Under the pieces are notes generated by a model. The model ran no database searches. It saw only the letters and a program-made list of their open reading frames with translations, and was not told the origin of the DNA. A stretch of DNA of 64,000 bases from Phialophora verrucosa (Eukaryota; Ascomycota; Eurotiomycetes; Chaetothyriales; Herpotrichiellaceae). Of this stretch, positions 34,899 to 45,478 are shown piece by piece (the stretch's first letter is position 1; every line of letters begins with the position of its first letter). Location of the stretch: the NCBI GenBank assembly GCA_002099365.1, contig MSED01000003.1, forward strand, positions 310,001 to 374,000. Direction: 5' to 3'. The position numbers and the translations under genes are program-made.

Positions 34899-35737
34899 TC
34901 AACCGAACATGTCTGGGAAGGAGGCGAGTATCCATATCATCGTTAGTCTTGACGCGAAGTCCAAGATATGCATGACGTTGCTGGAAGCCGCTGCCGTAAC
35001 GAAAACGGTAGTGACAGGAGGTCCAGTGGATGTGCCGGTTGTGGTTCTGCTTGTTGATGTAATGCTGGACATTTCCACGATCACTGTCGAAACACTTGTT
35101 ATTATGCCTGGACCCGTTCTGGTTGCCACGGGGGCCGAAATGTAGGTAGGACTGGTCGCAGAGGCGGAGATGGTGGCCGGAACGCTGCTGGACGAGCTGG
35201 ACGAATCTGTAGGTGATGAGCTCGTCGTCTACGGCAGGTTTAATCTTTAGCCTCTCGCAACGATAGTGTTAGAAGCACGTCAGTCTTACCTGTTCCTGGT
35301 CAGTGTCGGTGTTGGTTGTTCCCTCATCACTATCCGCGCCTAGGCCTAGGGTGACGGTCTCGGTACCCTCCACAGCAGAGAAACGGAAGCCACTGTCGAT
35401 GGTGAGGTTGCAGAGAACATTGCTTTGGAAGTTCTCGGCGTCTGTCTTGATAGGGTCAGACTCGCACGATGAGTCAGAATCGAGGCAAAAGTCAAAGGCT
35501 ACAGTCGCGAAGCCATTCTGACAGAGACATTTGAGGGAGAGCTCGGCGCAGCCTGTGAGAGAAGCGTTGACAGCTTGCGTGAGGCAGTCTTGCTATACAG
35601 TCGTCAGAAGGTAACATTGGGTCGGAAACACTTACAGCGCAGTTTGGAAGGTCCTCCCATTTCTCGTAGTGGGCAGCTGACCATTTGACGCAGAGAAGCA
35701 CCGAAATGGCAAGGACCATTGAAAGTGGGCATTCCAT
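34899..35737 (-). CDS. CFEM-domain cell-surface protein
   Basis: Three exons: 35737-35636, 35592-35290 and 35228-34899, with introns of 43 and 61 nt. The product is 244 residues. A hydrophobic N-terminus (MVLAISVLLCVKWSAA from Met7) acts as a signal peptide. Eight cysteines follow in CFEM order: LPNC, QDC, TGC, LKC, LC, DFC, SSC and VLC (about residues 33-100), with 'CAQDC' joined across intron 1. A Ser/Thr-rich linker and a hydrophobic C-terminus (MHILDFASRLTMIWILAS) suggest a GPI anchor, although the tail ends with a polar FPDMFG, so anchoring is less certain. CFEM proteins serve in haem/iron capture, wall structure or host interaction. The usual iron-ligand Asp of haem-binding CFEM proteins cannot be assigned with confidence. 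Confidence 0.85.
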
Positions 35738-36546
35738 AGTGAGAGACGACGAGGGTGTCTTCGGTGAACAATCCGTTGGTGATAAGGTGTGACGTGCTTA
35801 GGGAGTTGCGGAGGCTGGGCTGAGTTATGAAGGTAACAAGAGCTGAAGCTCGAATTGAAGGAGGAGCTCTGTGTAACAATTGGATGCCGACAGCAAGCGC
35901 GGCTTTTGTTGGTCGTGAAGTCCTTCATTGCACTCAGAGAGGCTTCACATGGCCAGTTATCTCTCAATGTAATACTTCGAACCGCCAGAAATTGGCCCTG
36001 TCGACCCAACTTACTCAATTAACTTACTTAAGCCACGGCCCATGAGAGAGACCATACCTCTCGCGCTCCTGTGTATGCTAGGATGGGCAACATAGAGAAC
36101 CAGATGTCGGGGTACCGTTCCCTTCCCACAGACTCAGCATGGAATTCGTCTTATATAAAGCACCGGTTCGACGCTGACCTGCCGGGAAGGCTTTCGCATC
36201 CTAGACTGTTGGACATCGTTTTTCGAAACTAAAGGTCGTCTGTGGCCCCGCAGAAAGTGACATAGTATCTCGAGGAGAGTGGTGACCATGCTACCGGCGC
36301 CCTGTTTGAGGCCTGGGAGAGACAATGCTCAAATCTAGCCGACCGGGCATTGTATCCATCAGCCAGCAGACACCTTATCCCTCTCAGGCTGAAGCAACTA
36401 CCCGTTAAAGATTGGATACTGTTCGTCAGTAAATATGCAGGTGCAAAACTCAATGCGACGAGGCCAAAAATCTTGGGTCAAGTAAATCATCATTTGTGGT
36501 GCGTCATCAATCGTCCTTCTCTGTCAGGGAGATGCCCTGTCACTGC
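35738..36546. other. Gene-free spacer upstream of CFEM gene
   Basis: About 800 bp with no supported gene. It contains the CFEM promoter and the 3' region of the carboxylesterase gene. Confidence 0.45.
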
Positions 36547-38421
36547 CTAGGCGAAGAGGGACTTCTCCCACCACGCGCACCTCTGGTTGGAGGTATCATC
36601 TTTGACACGCTGAATCGTGGTACCAATCGAGTTCATGCTGGCGTTATTTCCCTGCATAGGGAACGGTGGCATGCCTCGTCCATTGGGGTTGCCCGTCATG
36701 ACGAAGTTTGTCAGGTAGGTCCCAAGCGCTACCCCAACAGGTGCGATCATACCGGCGGTAAGGTTTGTCGGCTGTCCATTGTAGAAGGTATAGGGGACAT
36801 CAAAGCCATGGAATCCTGGTTGAACGGCGAACTGATACGCGTAAGTCTTATTGCCGTACGCCTTATTGAGGAAATAGTTGTTGCAGGTGAAAGATGTCTC
36901 GGTTATGAACAAGATAGTTCGCTCAATCGCAGAAGGATATGGTTGGCTTCCATCATATCGTGCCGGATACAGCGTCTTCACAACATAGTTGACAAGGTCG
37001 GCGGGGAATCCAGGAGTGTTCAGCAGTATGAAGGCTTCCAATTCATCATCTGTCCGGACGTTGGGTGGAGTGAAGAGAGGGCCCTCGCTGAGCATATGGG
37101 ATACCATGACGGTGACGTTCTTGGCATATTGCCCGGCATTCAGAAGGACACTTGGCAAGGCCGGAACAAATATTCCATCGACGACAGGTCCATATGAAAA
37201 GCCTCCGTATCTCGAGGCTCCAACTTGCTGTGCGTTGGCGAGCATGAGCGCTGTGGATGATAAATTGCGAGCTTCTGCGATGGTGCTAACGTTCAACAAG
37301 GACAGAAATGCCTGCGTGGTGTTCTCTTGGACATAGTATGACGGCTGGGGTAGATATCCTGGCGATTGGGGGATAGCTTGTTGGAAGGGTACGCCTCTCT
37401 GGCCACCGTAGGCTGTAATCTGGTGGACGATTGACCCGCCTCCACGAAATGTTAGTCACTAATCCAGACATGTCGCGGAAGAGCGGAGTGGCCCAGCGCA
37501 CTCACCTCCAGCAGACTCTCCCATGACCGTCACGCGTTTCGGATCTCCGCCAAACAAGTGAATGTGCTCCTGCACCCACTCGAGCGCGAGGCGTTGATCG
37601 TACAAGCCAGCATTCGAAACTCCTCCTGCAGCTTGTAAAGAAGGACCAGCCAGCCATCCAAAAGCTCCGAGGCGGTAGTTCAAGGACACAAAGATGATGC
37701 CGTCACCACCACCGGCCTGGCTAGATGCTATCAGGCCACTGGGATTACCGGATCCTCCCTTTTCTCCTCCTGTGTATCCGCCACCGTAGATCCTGCCTCG
37801 AATTTAGTCACCGCGATACGGCCCGAATGACTACCTCGACTTACCAGACTAGAACAGGCGCACCATTGCTTTGGCGTCTTTTGATTCTGCTTCTCGCACC
37901 GTCGAAGACTTTCTTTGGCACAATCACGTCCAGGAACAGGCAGTCTTCTGTCATCCTCGAATCGATCTGGGGGGCAGGGGAATTCTGCGAAGCTGCTTGT
38001 AGTTGTTGCTCTACCTGTGTGACGTTGAACGAAGATGCATTTCCTGCTACGAGATATTGCAGAAACTCCTCAGCAACCGCGAGCCAAGCCGGTCCGGCTT
38101 GGGGACAAACTCTGCCCACGCTGCCGTTTTGCACGGCCGTATTTCTGCCTGTCGGTGCGAGAGGGGCGGCAAAGCGAAGGTTACCCACTGGAGCTTGACC
38201 ATATCGTATGTTGGAGAAGTTGTAAGTCTGCCCAGTTTGCTGTTTGAGACCGTTAGCCTCACAAAAGTATTACCTTACTTGTGTCCGGTAGCACTTACGT
38301 TGAAGCTGATGGCTTTGTGGATTTCATAGCCCAAATCCACCTGTGGAAGGGAGCTCTGTGCAAGCACGGGGGAGGAGAGAAGCAAGAGAGCCGCTAACAA
38401 CGAGAACCGGGAGAATGGCAT
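36547..38421 (-). CDS. Secreted type-B carboxylesterase/lipase
   Basis: Four exons: 38421-38299, 38239-37845, 37792-37506 and 37439-36547, with introns of 59, 52 and 66 nt. The product is 565 residues, typical for the family (PF00135). The signal peptide is MPFSRFSLLAALLLLSS, then PVLA, and the start was chosen at its Met rather than 18 codons upstream. Family motifs are 'TEDCLFLDVIVP', the oxyanion loop 'IYGGGY' (joined across intron 2) and the nucleophile elbow GESAGG at about residue 260 (split by intron 3). A likely catalytic His lies in 'PGFHGFDVPY'. Several N-x-S/T sites fit an extracellular glycoprotein. It hydrolyses carboxylic esters or lipids; the substrate is not predictable. No pathway partner adjoins it. 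Confidence 0.95.
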
Positions 38422-39531
38422 CTTGACCGGAACGTGCTTAACCTGCAGCTTCCTGCTGGGAGAAAACACCAACAAGAGTGCTCACGCGGGGAGAGAGCCT
38501 CCATTTTATACCGTACTCCAGAGCCTAGTCGGAGGAGCTCTGTTCAGTTGAGGTGCTAGTGTTGGGGTACAGTTACTGTAGCTCTCTGACCTACTGGACA
38601 TGATTGAACAGAGAGAGTCGAAGTGTATTCGAGCTTCCAAATCCGGCAACGCTCTAGTCTGTGGCCAGGCAGTCGTAGCCAAGGTTCAAATCCATGACGG
38701 TGACCAAACCAAACAGACGCCCCTCTGGAGCGAGTCTGCCTCGGCAGGGCAAGCTGTCAACGTCAATCAGTTGCCGGATGAAGCTCCTGAATGGGCAAAT
38801 CTTGCGCTGTTCCGCCTCGACTTCCGACGTCAGTCCAGGTCGCGCAGAAAAGAACGGGAGGGCTACGCCCGACGACCTAGCAGTCCCTTTACCGCGAAAT
38901 GCATGTCGTCGCCTTTAGCTCCGAGCCACAAAGGATGGTTGGCTGCGAGTACGGCCAGCAGGCGTGAGTGCTGAGCTAGTGATGCCTCTAACAGTGCCGA
39001 TGAGCCACAACATGAGGTGCGAAGGGCAAAAGATCTATGCGGGAGACGTGGAGAGGAGGGGAGCAGACGCGAAATGCGGGGGTTGCACGAGTCTGGAGAG
39101 TCAAATGAGTGTGAAATCTCAGCCTGAAGCTGCGGCAACCCACCGGCAACAGCTGTCGGACCATGTTCTATCCGAGCCGGCAATCTTCCACATCACAATT
39201 CCCAACTTGAGAGAAGCTTGCGAGAGCCTTGTGGTGAAGCAGAGAATCCGCGCTCAATCTAGTACGAGCACAGAACACAATGAACGCAGCATGGCGAGTA
39301 AGAATACATCTTCTGCGGCCCTCAGAAAGGCCAGAAGTCTACTGATAAGCTAATGATACAGGCTATCCGCGTCCGTGACCGAAACCTCTGAGCCCACCTC
39401 TGCGCAACCTTCTCGAGCTCTCACATGTCACTGTAACCACAAACCATTAGGTAGTTATCTAGGGATCAGGACGTTGGAGAACGCGCCCAAACGTGTCCCA
39501 ATGAAGGACATCACACTGTCTCAACGGGCGA
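38422..39531. other. Gene-free stretch upstream of carboxylesterase gene
   Basis: About 1.1 kb. Frames at 38600-38974 and 38964-39353 (+) have no domain and no neighbouring exons. It contains the esterase promoter and the 3' end of the sugar-porter gene. Confidence 0.45.
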
Positions 39532-41110
39532 TCAGCCGTGTCGCACTCGTCCCCAGACCTCGTCTGCGTTAGCCTTGCCTCTGCTCTCTGGAACGAAGAC
39601 TCCGACAAAAGCAGCCCAGAAGCCGGCAACACCAGCGAAGATCCACCACACTTTATTCCCGAGTGCATTGTTCAGAATAGGGAAAAACATTGACACGAGA
39701 AAAGTGCACAACCAGTTACCAGCCAGTGCCCAGCTTGAGACGGCCCCGGCGGCCTCAGGGCCCACAAGCTCGCTTGTCAGAATAAACGGAACGGGTCCCA
39801 GTCCAACGCCAAAGCTGGCGACGAAGAGGGTGATGGCCACAACTGTCAGCCACTGAATATCCTGTCCCAAGCCTACAAAGAGCATAGCTGATGCCGAGCC
39901 CATGCCGCCGATTGAAATGAGAAGACAGGTTTTGCGGCCGATCCTGTCCGGCAAGGGTGATGCTAACAACGTGATAAGGACATTTGCAGCTGAAACAACA
40001 ACGGTGATGAGGCCGGCCTGCTTTGGCATGATCTTTCCCAGGATGGCGACACTGTACATGACAACGCTGTTGATACCGCAGAGCTGTTGAGCCATCATGG
40101 TTCCCGTGACTGCAATCACTGCCCGTCGGTACTTGGGGATTCTGATGACATCAATGATAGACATGTTGGCCGCTTTCTGTGGTCGAGGGCCCTGCGGAGG
40201 TCCAAGAAGGCTCTCCTCCTCGGCTTCTCCCGACATATCCCAAGTCTCCATCTCTTCCCGAATGTCGGCATTCTTCCCTCGAAGCCGTTGCAGCACTCCC
40301 CTTGCCATGCGAGGCCGATTGTTTGCAGCAAGCCATTTGGGGGTTTCTGGAGTTATGGACAGGCCGAAGAACATGAACCCGGCGATGCAGCTGCCACTGG
40401 CAAGGATCCAACGCCATCTGTTCGATGTTGACAAAAAGTAGCCCAAGAGCTGAGCCACAACGATGCCAAAATTGATCTGGACCTGAGTGAATGCACCAAA
40501 AAGACCGCGTTGGTTGTGGGGTGACACCTCGGAGATGTACAAGGGAGATACGACTGTAGCTGCACCAGCTCCGACACCAGAGAGTGCTCTGCCGAGAGCC
40601 AGCACCCACATCTTGCCAGCGAGCGCTTCGGCAACGGGTCCACCAGCCAAGAAGAACGCTGCCCATTTCATGGCAAAGAGTCGTCCGAAGTTTGTAGCAA
40701 CGGCACCAGTGAAGATGGCACCGAAGAACCCACCCACGGTGAACATTGACTGCACCAGACCCCACTGAAAGGCATTCATTGGGATACACTGGGGAAGTCC
40801 GAGAGCGACATATCCGGGGATCTCGTCCGCTTTACATGTGATGACCTTCTGAGGTGCATTCAGTTCCCCCTGTTGCCTGTGAGTACATGTTTGGAGGAAG
40901 TCTTGTGGTGAGTCTTACCAAATGGTACCCGAACAGGAGCGGGCCGAGCGTGACAATGACGATTGTGTAAATGAGGAAGAGCGTGATACCATTGAATTGT
41001 GGACGAGCCATGGGGCTCTTTCGGGGGGGAGTCGGTACGAGGTCAGCTAAGGCTGCCTGCTTGATGGCTCTGTAGCCACTGCTAGTCCTGGTTAGCAACG
41101 CTCTACCCAT
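39532..41110 (-). CDS. Sugar-porter family MFS transporter
   Basis: Two exons, 41110-40919 and 40869-39532, with a 49-nt intron whose acceptor (gcaacag) restores the frame. The product is 509 residues. Sugar-porter signatures include 'GRALSGVGAGAATVVSPLYI', 'ISEVSPHNQRG', 'PETPKWLAAN' (the PESPRWL position), 'AQQLCGINSVVMYS' (the QQxxGxNxxxYY position), 'DRIGRK' and 'VPESRGK' (the PETKG position). Twelve hydrophobic segments can be counted. The cytosolic N-terminus is long (about 45 residues). The sequence resembles the yeast Vps73/Ybr241c type more than high-affinity hexose carriers, so an internal membrane and a non-glucose substrate are possible. It is divergent from the SSN3 kinase gene across 699 bp. 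Confidence 0.93.
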
Positions 41111-41809
41111 CTTGAGATAGCGGCGTGATCGAATAGAGAACGGACACGAGAGATTCTGGCATGGGAAATTGTACCTTATATGAACTGAAACACAATAACA
41201 GGGATAGTGATAGCGAGCGTAGTGGTGTAGAGCGGGGCGTCACCGTGCATTCGGCCTGCAGACAGGCAGAAGAATTGTTTGAGCTCTCCATGGTCGATAC
41301 AATCGTGGGCGGCGCCTTCCGATGGGCGAGGAGGAAGGAGTCTTCACGCGGTATTGGATGGAGGAGAAGCAACAACCGAGTAGGAAACCTTAAACAGGGA
41401 AAGTGCAGCCTCATTGGACCAACATGATTGTACGAAGGCTCGGCAGGGCAGGTACGACGAGGCCTCGTTTAATTGCGCTTGTTGTCGATCATTTCGCCTC
41501 GCCGGTTCTTTTGCTGCCCTCAAACCATCACATTCTCTATCGGTATCTGGAAATCTGATTTTTGCTGCTTCGATATTCGTTTCGGTTGCTAAAACTAGTT
41601 TGCCTCTGTCCTTGGCCTGTGTCACGGTCGCCGCTAGCTCCGGAGTCTGCCTCATCACAAGCGTCTCCCGCAACCCCACAACATGGTACCCAAGTCCTGA
41701 ATAGTTCTCCGGCCTCGTCTGTCCTACGCTCTTGAGCTTATGATGATGTTGATGCACCCGTGATCTGCAAGACGCAAAGTCAAACGCTTTATTGGTCTTT
41801 CGTCAGGCC
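41111..41809. promoter_or_regulatory. Divergent upstream region of sugar porter and SSN3
   Basis: A 699-bp region between two start codons on opposite strands. Frames on both strands here (41344-41757 -, 41414-41704 +) lack domains. It presumably holds both promoters; no specific element stands out. Confidence 0.45.
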
Positions 41810-43370
41810 ATGTCGATTCCCGGAATGTCTCGTCCTGGTACAAGCCTGAACATCGCTCAGCAGTTGCGGAAGACGACTCAGCTGGCTGCTCTCGAGGGTA
41901 GGTCTTCTATGCATGTATACCGAACTACAAGCTATGCCCGACCCCGGGAACCACTGGCGGATCTCCGGCTCAGGAAGACTACCAAGCTAATTTGGCGTTC
42001 TAGATGGCCTTAGAGGGCTCGACAAGAAACAGCCCGGAAATAGCTACACTGCGAAGGTCAAAATCGGCCAGAAGTACAATATCATAGGTTTCATCAGCAG
42101 TGGCACCTATGGCCGAGTATACAAAGCCGTCGAGAAGAACCCGAAGAGTGATACCTCAAGTCCTGTAGGGACCTCTCCGTCGAAAGAGCTATACGCCATC
42201 AAGAAGTATGTATGCCTTGCTACTTCTTTCCGCTGTCCTGACACGCACAGGTTCAAACCAGAGAAAGAAGGAGACAATGTGCAGTACACCGGGCTGTCTC
42301 AATCGGCCATCCGCGAAATGTCACTTTGCACCGAGCTAACGCATCCGAATCTGGTGCACCTGGCAGAGATTATCCTAGAAGATAAATGTGTCTTCATGGT
42401 CTTCGAATACTGCGAGCATGATTTGTTGCAGATCATCCATCATCACACGCAACCAACTCGGCGGGCGATACCTGCCACGATGATCAAGTCGATCCTATTC
42501 CAGCTTCTCAATGGCCTGTTTTACCTCCATCAGAATTGGGTCATCCATCGTGACTTGAAACCGGCAAACATCATGGTCACCAGCTCAGGACACGTGCGAA
42601 TTGGAGATCTTGGTCTAGCTCGACTGTTTCACAAACCCTTATCATCACTGTACTCCGGTGACAAGGTGGTGGTGACTATCTGGTACCGAAGCCCTGACTT
42701 ACTCCTGGGTGCACGACATTATACTCCCTCCATCGATCTGTGGGCTGTGGGCTGCATTTTTGCCGAGTTACTGAGCCTGAGGCCGATCTTCAAGGGGGAA
42801 GAAACGAAGATGGACAGCAAGAAAACAGTGCCATTTCAAAGAAATCAGATGGGTAAGATTGTAGAAATTCTAGGGATGCCTCGCCGGGAGAACTGGAAGG
42901 GACTGGTGGACATGCCGGAATATCCGCAGCTGCAGTCGCTAATTGTCTCACGTGGCGGCATACCCGGCGGTCTATACCCGAGTTCTAACAGCATGAATCG
43001 TGGAACTGGTAACAACGGCAGTGGGCTTGAGGCTTGGTACAACAACTGTTTGAAACATGCCAGCTACCCTTCAGACAAGTCGCCAGGTCAGCGTGGATTC
43101 CAACTCCTGTCTGACCTGTTCGAGTACGATCCGGAGCAACGGTTGACGGCTGAACAAGCTCTGTATCACGACTACTTCAAGAATTCCGATGAAGGCCCTA
43201 ATAAAGGCAAGATATGGGTGAGCAACAATTGTTTCGAGGGATTGAACGAGGTCTATCCACATCGGAGGGTGAGCACAGAAACGAACGATATTGGCACAGG
43301 CAGTCTACCAGGCACGAAAAGAGGAGGTCTGCCAGACGATACGCTTCTTCCAGCCTCGAAGAGGAGGTAG
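41810..43370 (+). CDS. ssn3: Cyclin-dependent kinase SSN3/CDK8 of Mediator
   Basis: Three exons: 41810-41897, 42004-42205 and 42251-43370, with introns of 106 and 45 nt. The product is 469 residues. It shows the glycine loop 'ISSGTYGRVYKA', the catalytic Lys in 'LYAIKKF' (split by intron 2) and the family C-helix 'LSQSAIREMSLCTEL', which corresponds to the CDK8 SMSACRE helix. The catalytic loop is HRDLKPANI at about residue 196. The activation segment has DLG where most kinases have DFG, and 'VVTIWYRSPDLLLGARHYT' follows. The basic tail contains 'LPASKRR'. As part of the Mediator kinase module with cyclin C (SSN8) it phosphorylates the RNA polymerase II machinery in the nucleus, mostly repressing inducible genes. 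Identity is secure from the C-helix and length. Confidence 0.97.
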
Positions 43371-44650
43371 TGGTTCCGATCAACGGGGATAGAAGGAGCG
43401 TTTCACGGAAAGCCGCTTCGTCAAGCCCGTCTTAAGCCCATGCCTTCGGAACGACACACGATCGCTACGGCTATTGAATTACCTGCTCCGACAAGAGCTT
43501 TGTTAGGCTACAGCCATGAGGGCTCGCCTGTCATTTCATGACCACCTCCATTGGCCGCAAACAGTGTGTGATGACCATGCGCAAACTCTGGGTATCAAAC
43601 ACGGAGGAAACAAGTATGGAAAGAGTTTGCAGTTGCAAGTCACTGCTAGGCACGCATCGAGCGTCGACGGTAAGGCGGGAGGTGGTCTATAGGCAACGGA
43701 AGTGCCAAACCTAGATGCCATTCAACCGCGAGAGAGCTGGACATCCCAGTCTCGTAGATCACGGCTGCCTCCATACAGCATGGGTTTTGTCACGGAAGAG
43801 GTACTCGCTAAGCACATGGACATGGACCTCCATAGCCCGAGTCAGTGGCGGGGCTCGAGGACCTCTACGATCCAGCTGATTTTATCTTTTGGCATGGGAT
43901 CGACGAACCTACGGGGAAGGTCGCCTTTAGGGAGAGTACAGGGCAAAGTTTCAGCACTGCTCGAAGAAGATTATGGCCAAATACATTCACCCAAGGACGA
44001 ATGTGGAGCAGCATGGCGTCAGAAGCAGCCTTGATCGCTGACTATCAACGCAGCATGAGGGACATTGGCCACGCATGAGTCCAACCCAAGGGAGCCGCTG
44101 AACAGGGTGGTGAGCAGAAGCTGTCTGCGTCGAGAACTAGCTCATGATCCCTTGTATGTCGCGCCTACGATCTCCCAGAACAGGATGGGGGAATTTTAGG
44201 ACTTGTCTTGGGACGAATCGGGCGCGGTCACAAGTAGAGTCTGATGGCCTGATACTCAGCAAGGGGAGTGTTCACATCTTACAATGGCAGGCAACGCGGC
44301 GGTGGAGATGATCGTTCCGTTGGCATCATTACCTATTCCTGCTGCATCACGCAATTCTCGGTCAGTCATTGGTAGGGAAGGCAATTCTCTTGTGATCGCA
44401 TCTTTATTGTGACCGATTCGTTGACCCTTCCGCTGGCAGTTCGACCCTCGTCCAACTGCCATCTGTGCAGATAGTTTCGTCTATCATGCCCCATGTTCGT
44501 TTCGCAAGCTAGAAACTACATCGAGCAGCCGCTGCGCCCGGCACATCAATGCTCGATCTTCCCCCCGTGCGTCGCACAGCTTGCGCCGCGGGTTTGTCAT
44601 CGACCACGACTAGCCATATGCCGTCTCTGTCATCAGAAAATCAAATCGCC
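43371..44650. other. Intergenic stretch with one coding-like fragment
   Basis: About 1.3 kb between convergent genes SSN3 (+) and eS26 (-). Apart from the fragment at 43780-44078, listed separately, nothing is supported. Confidence 0.4.
43780..44078 (+). pseudogene. Coding-like fragment with a frame break, unknown family
   Basis: The frame from 43780 reads 'MGFVTEEVLAKHMDMDLHS'. Near 43838 the protein-like sequence shifts frame and continues 'VAGLEDLYDPADFIFWHGID', then 'GKVAFRESTGQSFSTARRR', to a stop at 44078. Composition is normal for protein, unlike the neighbouring frames, but no short intron explains the shift. It may be the remnant of a gene or a small gene with a sequencing error. 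No domain is recognised. Confidence 0.3.
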
Positions 44651-45186
44651 TCAAGCCTGGGCGGTCTTAGCGGCCTGCTGGGGGTTGACCTTCTTCCCAT
44701 CCTTGTTGTACCTAATTCTCGGCGGTGGGGCACGGTTTCGGCGGCCTTCTCGCGAACGCACACGCACGATCTTGCCGTGGATGGCGCAGCTGACGCAGTA
44801 TTGCAGCTTGAGGTACATCTTGGGAACAGCGTAGTCGGTGAAGACGGAAGCGTCAGAGATATCACCTGTAGCATAGAAGATGTGTTAGACCTGGGTCTTT
44901 GCAAGGGCATGGTTGTGCATTGGATTCAGGCAACATTCGGAAGCCAGATAGACATACGGATAGCGGCTGATTCGACCATGTTTCTAATGGTGAATCTCTT
45001 TATGGCCTTGTCCTTGGGGGTGCAGCGGGAGCAGTTCGAGCATCGGATGGGCTTGACATGCTGGAGTTTGAACACAGGTTAGTCGATATCAAAGCGACAG
45101 CCTTAACGCAGTCTCTTCCGGTGGGAAATGCGACATACACCTCTTCCCTTCTTGTTACGTCCATTGGACGCTCGCTTCTTGACCAT
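44651..45186 (-). CDS. rps26: 40S ribosomal protein eS26
   Basis: Three exons: 45186-45139, 45060-44958 and 44865-44651. Introns are 78 and 92 nt, both starting gtatgt. The product is 121 residues. It starts MVKKRASNGRNKKGRGHVK, with zinc-ligand cysteines in CSNCSRC (residues 23-29) and CVSC (about residue 75), then 'SREGRRNRAPPPRIRYN' and a short Lys/Ala/Gln tail. It sits on the small subunit near the mRNA exit channel and contacts mRNA upstream of the start codon. Introns early in the frame are usual for fungal ribosomal-protein genes. It is divergent from the CBS/PB1 gene across 292 bp. Confidence 0.98.
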
Positions 45187-45478
45187 GTTGGCGGTATTGG
45201 ATGCTGTATCGTCAATGAGGTGGCTCAAAGGTCAAATTGAGCGGCAACGTCAAAATGCAGACTTCGGGATCTGTGGGAGCAAATTTGCCAAGATTTACGC
45301 TTGCTGACATAAGGAGTCGCTCAACCTTCCCTTTTGATTGTTTACTCGAAGCGGGTCTCCTGCATCTCAATCTTTGGCACCAGGAAACAGTCACTGCAGC
45401 CCAATCGGTTCTCAACCAAACGACCTGATTTGTGAGCTCTCTCCCGCAGACTGGTCTGATTGATCTGCCCGATAGACC

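Noticed and set aside
38640..38700. tRNA-like B box (ggttcaaatcc)
   Set aside because: No matching A box at a proper distance and no foldable acceptor stem around it.
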